The notes below the pieces were generated by a model. It worked only from the letters and a program-made list of their open reading frames with translations. It was not told where the DNA came from and did not search any database. From Gigaspora rosea (lineage: Eukaryota; Glomeromycota; Glomeromycetes; Diversisporales; Gigasporaceae), in contig QKWP01000677.1 of NCBI GenBank assembly GCA_003550325.1, forward strand, positions 9,007 to 73,006: a stretch of DNA of 64,000 nt, in the 5' to 3' direction. Positions 23,988-33,859 of the stretch are shown here, in pieces; the stretch's first letter is position 1; every line of letters begins with the position of its first letter. Made by a program: the position numbers and the translations under genes.

Positions 23988-24399
23988 AACCCAATTTTTA
24001 ATATATGTTAAAAATCTATGTATACCTTACTATATATAGGAATTTATTTACTAAATTTGATAGATAAAAATTACTAATATAAGAATTTTTAATTATTTTA
24101 ATTTTAAATAAATTTTAATAATTTTATTTAAAAATATAATAGTTTAAAAGATAATTATTAAAAAAAAATTATTATTTTTTATAAAATTTGTAAAATATTA
24201 AAATTTAAAATATATAGGCTTGCAAAATAAAAAAATTTTTAAATCTAAAATTTTTTAAATTTTAACATTTTAACTTAAAAATAAATTATGTATTTAAAAA
24301 CTATATAATTTTTTTTCCTTTGACAATCATGCTCTATTTATTAGATACTATTAATCGTAAAAAACAAATTAAAAAAAGGAAGCATCTAATGCTATAATA

Positions 24400-25690
24400 G
24401 GCCGCAACCCGGCTACCCTATTGGCGCCTGAGTAGGATTGTCGCACTTGTGTTTGTCAAGCAGAGATGTCTATGATCTTTTGCCATAAGTACACCCTCTG
24501 CCTATAAACTGGTACCCAGTACCGCTTTAAAATCCACTTCTTCAAAAAAACTTCATCCCTGAGCTTCTCATAAAATGATGAAAAAGAAAGGGAAGACATA
24601 CAAAATAGGGCAAAGACTACTAAACGAAAACCCATCAACAAAACCAAAAACCAAACAACAAAAAGAAAAACAAAACAAAAACAGAAAAACAGTGATAAAG
24701 AAATAAAAGAATAGAAAATGAAAGTGTTACTACGTCTACAACACAACGACGATAAAAATTACACAAAAATGCATAAGCAAAGCTCATCAAATTGTCATAT
24801 GTACATGATAGAAACCTATGTCTAAAATGGAAAGAAATTTTTTCTGGGCCCTCCAGATTCCGAGACCTTAACTCAACATTTGTTTTGGTGACCGAGGTCA
24901 CACGTGATGGAACTGGTTCCTGACCGAGAACATATTCCCAGTTTGGACAGAGTAAACACTGCCGATCTTTTGGAGGGGTAAGCTAGGATGCCCACTTTTT
25001 GGCGAAAATTTTGAAAAATCCAAAGAGAGATAGCAGGGAGACCAAAACTTATAAAGAGTGTAAGTTTTACATTTTGTAGAATAGTATAGATAACCAAAAG
25101 TATGTTTCTGTCAAGACTTCCACATCTTTTGACAAAAAACTCCAGGGTTTTAGCTCTACTACGTTTTCTATAGCAATGAAGTCTTCTACTGGGAGAACCA
25201 AACCCACAAGGAAAAATCCTTTTCAGCTCTATTTTAGTCTTCTCGCATGCAATCTGAAGTCCTATATCCAAGTTGCTTCTAGATAGAGTTTTTGTTATGT
25301 ACTAGGCTAATGTGTAGCATTATATGTCCAGAGCTCAGCATATGATGTTCATTATATTACACAAACGCATTAATATGCATATGTTGGTAACATTAAAAGC
25401 ACAAATATAGACATGCGTGGGGACAGGCAAAAATTTCCAAATTCTATTTCTGATAAGATTTACATCATATATATGCAAGTATATCAAAAAAGTAAATTTT
25501 GGCAAGATTTTTACAATTGAAGCACATCAGAAAGGTAATTTTTGTATCACTTCGCATAGAAACTTAGGGTCCATCGCTACACTCCGGCCAATAAAAATAC
25601 TAACTACAAAATTTTTGTAGGTCAGTGCTTATGGGAAATTTTGGTCCAGAGGATCGTTGGGGAGAGTTGATGAATCCAATTTTCGTGAAA
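24400..25690 (-). repeat. Dispersed repeat A, copy 1, with ORF-like region of unknown function
   Basis: On the minus strand this runs from about 25690 (ATTGGATTCATCAACTCTCC) to about 24400 and is clearly similar to 31650-32720. A shared open part reads LDIGLQIACE, TKIELK, PCGFGSPS, KTLEFFVKRC and LLVI in both copies, then a pyrimidine-rich tract. Most differences between the copies change amino acids, so neither looks under selection. Beyond the tract, copy 1 has a frame ending FLKKWILKRYWVPVYRQRVY. I do not recognise the protein; it may be a decayed retroelement or DNA-element ORF. Confidence 0.7.
25303..25590. mobile_element. MITE-like insertion inside dispersed repeat A
   Basis: TGTGTAGCATTATATGTCC near 25310 and the inverse of GGTCCATCGCTACACTCC near 25569-25586 form imperfect TIRs. 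The insertion separates parts contiguous in copy 2 at 31720-31745 (TAGTATTTTTATACAT then AACAAAAACTTTATC). Confidence 0.55.
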
Positions 25691-25971
25691 AATCTATATA
25701 ATTGAAATTATTATTATTTAAATTTTCAAAGAAATTTGTTTAAAATTTTTATTTTTTTAATATTTTTATACTAATTTTTATATATAAAAACTTTATAATA
25801 GTTTTTATATACATAATTAAAAAATTTAATATTTTAAAAACTATCTGATAAAAATGGCCAAAATTTTTTTTATAGAATTCACTATATTTATGTATATTAA
25901 ATTCAAAATGATATCTTTAAAACTGATTGAGATATTGATCTAAGTGCAAAACTTTTTAATCACCCCACGTA

Positions 25972-27340
25972 GTATTAAAATAAAAATTTTGATCAAGGTT
26001 GTATAGTAGTTTTTGAGAAATATTCATTAGAGTTTAAAAAAAAATTGTTGCAGCTTTTTTTTTTAAAGCATACAAACTTTGAACAATGATTACTCGGCTA
26101 ACTATTCAAATTTGATCAAAATTTATTTATTTTAATTCTATAGACTCATAGTATAAAATAAAAAAGTTTAATCAAATTTGAACAGTCAATTGTCGAGAAA
26201 TCTTCATTTAAAGTTTACTGTGTTTTTCAAATTGCTGTGTCCTGTGATTTTCATACCAGAATCAGAAATCTAGAAAAATGTCAGTACATGATTGGCTAAA
26301 AAATATTTCTAAACCAATCATCTATTCTATTTCCGGTATAATGCATAAAAATCACAGGACGCCAGGTACGGTCAAAATTTTGACAAATAGAATCCCGACA
26401 GGTCATAATCCTGACAAAAAAATCCTGACAATCCCGACAACAAAAAATTATTAAGTTTATTTAAGTTAGGCCATATAAAAAAAATTTTTTGGTTTTCATA
26501 ACCCGGCCGGGTCAAAATTTGAAAACTTGTAAAAAAATTTTTTTATATGTTTTAATAACCAAGTGGGTTTTTAAAAAAAAAAATTTAAAAAAATTTATAA
26601 AATTTTTATATATAAAATTTTAAAAAAAAACCGGACGGCCAGGTCTGTTTAAACAGTCCTATGTTATGAAAACCAAAAAATTTTTTTTGTATGGCCTTAG
26701 GGTTAGGGTGAGTGCTTAGGTTAGGATTAGGGTGAGCACCTAGTTTAGGCTTGATTTAGGCGATTTTAACTCAAGAAAAGCTTTTTATAATTGTTAGGAT
26801 TTTGATTGTCAGGATTTTTTTGTCAGAATTATGACCTGTCATGATTTTGTTTGTCAGGATTTTGACCCAAACCCCAGGACACAGTAAGAAAAGTGCAGTA
26901 AATAAAAAATTTTCTTTTTTTAAAAATTTTTAAAAAACTTTAGCCAATAATTTCTCAAAAATCAACTATCTGAATTTTGTGAATTTTTTTTTTATTTTAA
27001 TTCTGTGGATTCATACAATTAAAATAAAAAATTTATCGAATTTGAATAAGTAAATGTTGAGAAATATTTCTTAAAATTTAAAAAAAAATTGGGTGAGCTT
27101 TTTTATAGGCACCTAAACTTAGAACAAAGTTTACTATCTATTTACCTGGTCAAATTTGATGAAGGTTTTTTATTTAATTGTATAATCCCAGAGAATTAAA
27201 ATAAAAGAGTCTTGATTAAAATTTGACAAATAAGTGCCAAGTAATCAGTAATCCTCATTCAAAGTCTAGATGCTTTTAAAAGAGAAATTGCAGTCAAATT
27301 TTTTTAAATTCTAATGAATATTTTCAACAACAAGCTATTT
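25972..27340. repeat. AT-rich hairpin-forming repeat family, several units
   Basis: Units built on GAATTTTRTGAATTTTTTATTTTAATTCTRTRGATTCATA-like sequence (pieces at 23100-23180, 26090-26220, 26960-27090, 27130-27240, 27330-27370) alternate in orientation, so each pair can fold. Two nested MITEs (26236-26880) interrupt the series. Confidence 0.5.
26236..26880. mobile_element. Two nested MITE-like elements
   Basis: TGTCCTGTGATTTTCATACC (26235 on) pairs with GATTTTTATGCATTATACCG-type inverse ending at 26363. Directly after it, an element with inverted clusters of the motif CAGGATTTTGAC / GTCAAAATTTTGAC (26364-26877) has a second inverted pair inside (GGCCATA...AAAATTTTTTGGTTTTCAT) and TTAGGGTTAGGGTGAG at about 26697. 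Exact ends are uncertain. Confidence 0.5.
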
Positions 27341-27470
27341 AAAATTTTTAGTTTAATTCTATACATCCACTAATAATGCCTGATGCAACTATTTTCGCAA
27401 TAATGAAAGGTTTCGTCATTTTTATATCTGATGAAACTCTTGACGATTGATGAAGATTATGGTATAATTT

Positions 27471-28156
27471 CCAAAAAGTTGTTCCTGCTAGCTCATTTTT
27501 TTGATACTATATTCCCAACAGAATGTTTCATCTACAGCACTTTTTGTTGACAAAATCTTTCCTCAACACACAATGTTTTTGACATCTTCTTTTCTTGACA
27601 TCTTATATTTTCAACAAGACATTTATCTGATATAACATATTTCTAATTTGACTTTTTACCAACACTAAGTTTTATTAAATTACTTTTTCTGACAAGAATG
27701 ATAAACCTAGTAATTATTACATCATGTGAAATTATGCAACTATGCCATTTGTTTACTAGCACTAACAACTTGGCCTAAATTATACTATCACCTAACCCTA
27801 ATCTAACCCTAATAATCTTAATTTAGGCTGAATGCTTAATTATATGATGTGATGAGCACGAATATATCACTATTCTTGAAACTACCCAATAATTATTTTT
27901 AAAACGTAATTTCTAATTAGAGAAAGATCTTGTTAGAAAAAGATATCGGAAACATGTCATGTCAGATAATTATTTTTTCTAAAATATGTCATGTTAGTAA
28001 AATGCCTTTTCAAAAATATGTTCTGTCAAGGAAAGGGGTTGTTGAAACATGGTATGTCGAGGAAAGATTCTGTTATCAAAAAATGCTATAAGTGAAACAT
28101 TTTGTCAGTGATAAAGTGTCAAAAAAATGAGCTAGCGAGGAACTAACTTTTAGGAA
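27471..28156. mobile_element. TIR element, 690 bp, arms made of a short repeated motif
   Basis: CCAAAAAGTTGTTCCTGCTA at the left is inverse to the right end (CCTAAAAGTTAGTTCCTCGC); both continue GCTAGCTCATTTTTTTGA. Inside each arm a motif like TTCAACAAGACATT / AATGTCTTGTTGAA recurs about every 20-35 bp over 200 bp, in mirror arrangement. The centre holds a copy of the dispersed repeat also found at 20180-20300. Confidence 0.7.
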
Positions 28157-28339
28157 ATCAAGTACCAACCTTGATGAAACCCTTGATGCTTGATGAAACC
28201 CTTAACAATTAATGAAACCCTTAATGATTAACAAAACCCTTAGCAATTAACAAAACTCCTGACACAACTCTGACTATTAACAAAACTAACATCCTAGCTC
28301 TTTCACAAAAAAATTGTTTACCCCTGTAATTTTAACTAA
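28157..28339. repeat. Degenerate (GATGAAACCCTTAA)n tract
   Basis: TTGATGAAACCCTTGATGCT and close variants (ATTAATGAAACCCTTAATG, ATTAACAAAACCCTTAGCA) recur about six times between 28165 and 28280. Related pieces precede the neighbouring element at 27415-27450. Confidence 0.6.
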
Positions 28340-28570
28340 TCAAATTTTAAAATCAAGTGTAGCTCTAAAATTTTATTAGAAAACCATCTATTGCATCCTA
28401 ATTAAAAATGTTCTTTGTAAAATTTTATTGTAGCCATATTACCACTATATTTTCTAACCCTAATCCTAATTATAATGCATTTTTTAGTTAATTTTACACA
28501 TATTTTTACTTGGAAAACAAACACATTTGTTTTGATTATCATGTTACACCTGATCCTAAATTTTGATTAG
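28340..28570. mobile_element. MITE of the GGATCAGGTGTAAC family
   Basis: The right end, read inversely, gives AAATTTAGGATCAGGTGTAAC; the left end is the decayed AAATTTTAAAATCAAGTGTAGC. Similar ends occur at 36715/36980, 43550/43775, 48490 and 52135, so this is a dispersed family. The superfamily is not assigned. Confidence 0.6.
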
Positions 28571-29729
28571 TAAAAATTACAGAATTACAGAGTAAACAAT
28601 TTTTTGTGGGAATACTACCTAAGATTAAAGAAATCTTTGTTAATTAAAGAGATTTTATATTGAATCTAAACAGATTATTTTTTATTGCTAGCATTTCACT
28701 AGAAACAATGGAGCATTTGATCAACTGATATAAGGGAATCGACAAAATTTCAGGTCTGGATATGTTAGAGTACATCAGAATTATGGTTGGCTAAATCATA
28801 ATTGATCAATTTTGCCCTAAAATCATAAAAAACTTTACTAATAAAATCATATCCATTCATTAAGTAAAAAATGCCCAGCTGATAATTTTGCTATAAAACC
28901 TACTAACAGCTAAGGCTAAATGCCAAACTAGATCTGACGCATACAACCTGGAATTTTGGTAACCTTTTTGTAAAATTTGTATAGGATTGATTGTCCAAAC
29001 ACTTAATTTTTTGAACCATTAATAATAACACTAATGCTATGAAAATCTGTTATTTCATTTGCAGACTAAAATCATACCCTCAAATACTGTAGTTTTAAAT
29101 AGTTTGTTTATAATAATGAAGTTGTGCAATATCCATTGCTTTAAAAAAAACAACTTTATATATAATTAAATTTTTGTAGGACGCTATATGATTTTTGTAG
29201 GTTGTACAAAGAATTGATTGGTTAGATCATATGATGTTTACATGTAAATCATATGATATCATATAAATTGGTTACACAAAGTTGATCTACAATCGATTTT
29301 ATATGAAATTGGAAATTTGTACATCCTACCCTTAAAGAATTTTAAAGACATTTTTACTTATATCTTCTTATTTACAGGTCCGATTTTAATGAAATTTTAC
29401 TAGTAGATGCACAAAGACTTGCTCTACAACTTTACTTATATCATAAAATAATATTTACTTAGTACAAAAAACTTTTTATAAGGGTCATAATCATATTTAC
29501 TAATATATTGTTTATATATTTGTTTATCCCCAATTTTATATATAGAATAGTATAGCTATAATACTAATCTTATCCAAATTGGTAATTAATAATAATTTGA
29601 TAAATAGTATCAATTAGCAATAAAATAATTTATAGTAATAAAGATCATATAAATAGTGTATTTTTTAATTAAAAAATAAAGAAGATTCATACATCTCTTA
29701 TTTGATAATAAATATATCGTCTTTTTGTT
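28571..29729. other. AT-rich sequence, no gene; one arm of a palindrome family
   Basis: 29365-29480 contains a single decayed arm of the palindrome family (CCGATTTTAATGAAATTTTAC ... CTTGCTCTACAACTT ... ACTTAGTAC). A hairpin with ATCATATGAT motifs lies at 29180-29335. No reading frame of note. Confidence 0.5.
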
Positions 29730-30010
29730 TTCCAAAATAAGATTTACGAATTTTAATTCTGAAACATTTATTATTATAATGTTCCATATTATTTCTAAAT
29801 TTATATTGATTCTCAATTGGCATGTGTTTTTATAATGTTCCATATTATTTCTGAATTTATGTTGATTCTTAATTGTCATATGTTAATATAATGTTCTGCA
29901 GCATTTCTAATTCTCAATTGGCATGTGTTATTCGTGAATCGTAAAATATTATTTGTCATTTAGAACAGCTATCAATTTATCAATTAATAAAAAAAAAAGT
30001 ATAAATAATA
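29730..30010. repeat. Dispersed repeat, inverse copy of 11205-11460
   Basis: It carries three tandem units of about 57 bp (ATAATGTTCCATATTATTTC ... CTCAATTGGCATGTG), bounded by CAAAATAAGATTTACGAA on one side and AGAACAGCTATC, then AATTTATCAATTAAT, on the other, as in the inverse copy. Confidence 0.75.
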
Positions 30011-30829
30011 ATAATAATAAAGTAAAATAATTTATTACAATTTAAAAAAAAACAAAATCTATAAAATATAAAGGTAAATGTAGGTTAGAAAAAAAGCTTA
30101 TTTTAATAGTATCTAGAGCTATAATGTAGTACATAATGCCAGAATCAAATTGCATTTAAAATGTTGTATTCAAATAATATATATATATATTTTTTTTTAC
30201 TCTTAAGCAGTCTCATAGATGATCTTTATTAAAATACTTGTAAATTTCAGGAATTACAAGGTTGGTTTCTAATTTAGTGAACCCTACATCATACTAATCC
30301 TTTAGTTTCAAGAATAAAATATGCGATCTGCCACACTAGTGCCGCAGCTAATGCTAAAACAAACTAGAAGTTTGAAGTCAAACTCAAGGGCATTGCCAAA
30401 TAGCCTAATTTTAAAACCTTCTTCTTCAAGCTTCTCAAGTAAAGGAATTCTAGTAAAAAAAACAGATATATAGAAAAAAAGGTGAAAGTAAAATGGGAAT
30501 AATCTAAACTACCTAAATGAATACCAAAATAAACAAATAGTAAAAGGAAAAAAATGAAAAAAAGTAAAAATTAGACTGTTTGATAGCACCAATTTCGCCT
30601 GGTTTCAAGTATAAAAATTATATTATTCAAATAATTATAAAAGTAAATACATGTTTATTTGTTAATAATTTTAATCTTTTTAAAAAGTATTAAATATAAA
30701 GAGCTTACTAAAAGTTACTCTATAGACTAAACAAAATACAAATCAAATAAGCCAAGGAATTTTTAAATTAGTGCTACTTTTTAGTAATCAAACCCAATGA
30801 AAACTTGTAGATCATTATAATAGCATAAG
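30011..30829. other. AT-rich sequence, no gene seen
   Basis: It includes A-rich simple sequence at 30440-30570 resembling the purine-rich part of dispersed repeat A. No open frame of note. Confidence 0.5.
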
Positions 30830-31113
30830 TAGGGTTCTTCAAATTCAAATCAAATCAAATATTGGGTTAATTTGAATTTGATCAAATCAAATTGACCCTG
30901 ATTTGAATTTGATTTGATTTAAATATTTGGATTTGAATTTGATTTGAATTTGAATTTTTAATAGTAATTTTCAAATCAAATCAAATATTTGTCAAATCAA
31001 ATTAAATTTGGCCAGATTTGAATTTGATCAAATCAAATATAGTCAATTTGAATTTGAATTTGATCAAATATTTGATTCAAATATTTGAAGATCAAATCAA
31101 ATTGCGGAACCTA
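30830..31113. mobile_element. hAT-like MITE, 284 bp, built of CAAAT/ATTTG repeats
   Basis: AGCATAAG is duplicated exactly at 30822-30829 and 31114-31121. The ends are TAGGGTTCTTCAAATTCAAA and, inversely, TAGGTTCCGCAATTTGATTT. The interior is almost wholly (TCAAA)n and its complement, so the element can fold on itself in many registers. Confidence 0.85.
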
Positions 31114-31215
31114 AGCATAAGTAGATGATTTTAGATCAAAAAGTTTAAATAACTTAAAGCTATATATAAAGCAGCAATAGTTCAAAGTTCAAAAAAGCAT
31201 TATAGTTGGTTTTGT

Positions 31216-31395
31216 AGGACCCCAAAATATATATAGATAGGTCAGGTTAATTATAGGGTTACTAAAAAAGAAAAAATCTGCAGAAAAAACTTCAAAAATA
31301 AGCAAAAAATTACTATAAATAGAAAATATCTGCATAAAAAACCTCAAAAATAAGCAAACACATACCTGACCTATCTATGTATATTTTGGGGTCCT
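31216..31395. mobile_element. hAT-like MITE, 180 bp, near-perfect TIR of about 30 bp
   Basis: GGTTTTGT is duplicated at 31208-31215 and 31396-31403. Ends AGGACCCCAAAATATA...AGATAGGTCAGGT are inverted copies with one difference. The interior has two tandem units of about 50 bp (AAAAATCTGCAGAAAAAACTT type). Confidence 0.9.
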
Positions 31396-31649
31396 GGTTT
31401 TGTCAATTTAATATCAAAATATAATTTTGCCTTTATTAATATTAATAACAAATATAAAGTAAATAAAGGTATTTTGATAAATTAAGAAATAACAGCTAAT
31501 ATGTTATAACACAAGGGTTAAATCAAACCGATTTTTTTACTATTTGATTTATCTTATTAAAACAAATTGAATATTACAGAAATCTTTTAATTTGCTTCAT
31601 ATAACACAGGATATCTTTATTTAAATCAGTTTTTGAAATTCATATAAAA

Positions 31650-32720
31650 ATTAATTGTAGCACATTCATAACTCTTTCTGACGATTCTCCAGACCAAAAT
31701 TTTTCATAAACGCCAACCTATGAAAATTTTGTGGTTAGTATTTTTATACATAACAAAAACTTTATCTAGAAGCAGCTTAGATATAGGACTTCAGATTGCA
31801 TGTGAGATGACTAAAATAGAGCTAAAAAAGATTTCTCCTTGTGGGTTTGGTTCTCCGAGTGGAAGACTTTGTTGCTATGGAAAATGTAGTAGGACTAAAA
31901 CCCTAGAGTTTTTTGTCAAAAGATGTAGAAGTTTAGACAGAAACAGACTTCTGGTTATCAATACTAATGTTGTTACCTTTGATATTTCTCTTTGGTTTTT
32001 TTTGAAATTTTCGCCAAAAAGTGAGAAATACAGCTTACCCCCTCCAAAAGATCGGCAATGTTTACTCCTTCCAATTTGGAAAAGCGCCTACTGAATTGGA
32101 GCCTAGTCATAAGCAAGTTTCGACAACTGCGAAATAACAATGAATGATATATGAAAATGATCTAGAGAAAAATATCAAAAAAAATTTCTTTTCTTCTAAA
32201 AGTTTCTTTTAGGCATAGTTTTTTCTTTTCTGTTTTTCTTTTTCTTTCTTTAATGTATATATAATACTTTAAAGGTTTCGTGCAGTATTATATAATTTTT
32301 ATCTACTTTTTCTTTTGCCCTTTGTGGCTTTTTATATTTCTTTTGTTAGTTTACGTCATTAGCATAGAATTTTTCTTCGTTTCTCTCATCTTTTATTTTT
32401 TATTATTTTTGTTAGTTTTGATTTTTTGTTTAGGTCTTGTAGTTATTTCCCTCTTTTTTTATTTTCTTTTGTTTCTCATTTCATTTGTTTTTCTTGAATA
32501 GTTGAGTTTATCTCTACCATTGATGCTAGGTGGGAGAGATTTGAAGGAAATTCTCTGTTGCTCTTTGATGTGGGCTAACAAAGTTTACATCTGCTTTATC
32601 TATAAGGTAGTGCGACTGGTTGCATGTAGGTGCTCTTGAAGTAACTGCATAATGTAGAATTTTAGTTTTAAGTATCATGTATTAACAGGCTATAAATAGT
32701 ACTTAATATTGCTTTAATAA
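31650..32720 (+). repeat. Dispersed repeat A, copy 2
   Basis: This is the inverse of 24400-25690. The open part 31720-32094 contains LDIGLQIACEMTKIELKKIS, PCGFGSPSGRLCCY and KTLEFFVKRCRSLDRN, followed by a pyrimidine-rich tract (32180-32500) whose hydrophobic translation is an artefact of T-rich sequence. Function is unknown. Confidence 0.7.
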
Positions 32721-33362
32721 AATATTAGCAAGATGTGTCAAAGAGTAAAAAAAAAAAAATTGTGGCATATTTAAAACAAGTTTTTTCTTTAAATAAACCT
32801 GTCACCATTTATTAATTAAAGTTGTTTGTAGTATTAATTATATATATACTAAAATTTTGATACAAATCAGATAATTTTTTTAGAAAAAATGTGCTTGTTA
32901 CCAGAAGTGACAGTAACAAGATTAGGGATAGGGTTAGATTTAGAGTTAGAAGAAAGTTTATTATATAATAAAGCATTTTAAGAAGCATTTTTAGCTAGAA
33001 AAAAATATTGTTTTCATAGGCACAATTTGAAGTTATTACGATATGTAACTTTTTGAATTTTTTTGTCATACCTATTCTAGCTAATTGTTTAGCTCATAAT
33101 GTAACCATGGTTACTAATAGATTCAGCCAATTTTTATTAATAAAATAAAAAATCAATAACATATAGCAATGGGTTTTTTAAAAAATGTCAATTTTGAAAA
33201 CAGCGATTTTAACAAATAGTGATTTTGACAAATATTTTGAATGATGCACTAATGTTTCAAAACAACAAATATTTCATGCTATAATCTTAAGATTCATTAT
33301 CTTTTTATAGTGGATAATGATAATTTAAATTACAATCAAATTATAATAATTGTATTAATATA
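32721..33362. other. AT-rich spacer, no gene seen
   Basis: It contains simple A and T runs and a short GATTTTGACAAAT-type repeat at 33190-33240. No repeat ends recognised. Confidence 0.5.
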
Positions 33363-33713
33363 CAGTTCTGGACAGCATAAGATATCCAATTTTTATATAT
33401 AAATACAAAATTGCTTATAATTTACAAACAAATGATTTTAAAAAAAATCTGTCTTACAAATTTGTTGCTTTTAGTCTAAACTACAATTCTGTAAGATAGA
33501 TTTTTATTTTTATTATAAATTTAAAAAGTTATTTGAGTCTAAAATTAATATGTAATCAAAAAATTTGGCGTTTATTATATAAAAAATTGTTTTTATAGAT
33601 TTTTAACCAATCAGAATTTTTGTTACACAAAAAATAGCCAATCAGATTTGAGTATAAATCTCAAAATTTGGCGCTTTTAAAAAAAATTGGATAACTTATG
33701 CTGGCCCGAACTG
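33363..33713. mobile_element. Tc1/mariner-type MITE, 351 bp
   Basis: CAGTTCTGGACAGCATAAGA at the left is matched inversely by CAGTTCGGGCCAGCATAAGT from 33713, both continuing TATCCAATTTTT. TA flanks both ends (33361-33362, 33714-33715). Confidence 0.88.
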
Positions 33714-33859
33714 TATAAACTTTATATTACCTTCATTATATTAGTTCTATTGTTTGATTTATATCGTTTACTATATGTACTGAGTTATTTTATTACTTAA
33801 AGTTATACATTTTATAAAAATTAGATTCTCATAATAAATCATTATTATTTTATTAAAAA

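Larger units (their letters stand above)
23182..25969. mobile_element. 2.8-kb element with long TIRs and TA target duplication, carrying nested insertions
   Basis: The left end CGTGGGGTGATTGAAAAG and the right end, inversely CGTGGGGTGATTAAAAAG, remain recognisable inverted copies for about 160 bp (TTTAAAGATA, ATATACATAAATATAGT). TA flanks both sides (23180-23181, 25970-25971). It lies inside a hairpin-forming repeat whose halves flank it. Inside are a MITE with telomere-like repeats (23524-23987), a dispersed repeat (24400-25690) and another MITE within that. No transposase is recognised, so it is non-autonomous or decayed; the TA suggests Tc1/mariner type. Confidence 0.75.

Noticed and set aside
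32280-32501. Hydrophobic 73-codon frame resembling a membrane protein
   Set aside because: It is the pyrimidine-rich tract of dispersed repeat A; T-rich sequence translates to Leu/Phe/Ile runs in any case. The same applies to frames at 24456-24901, 48002-48270 and 49720-49902.
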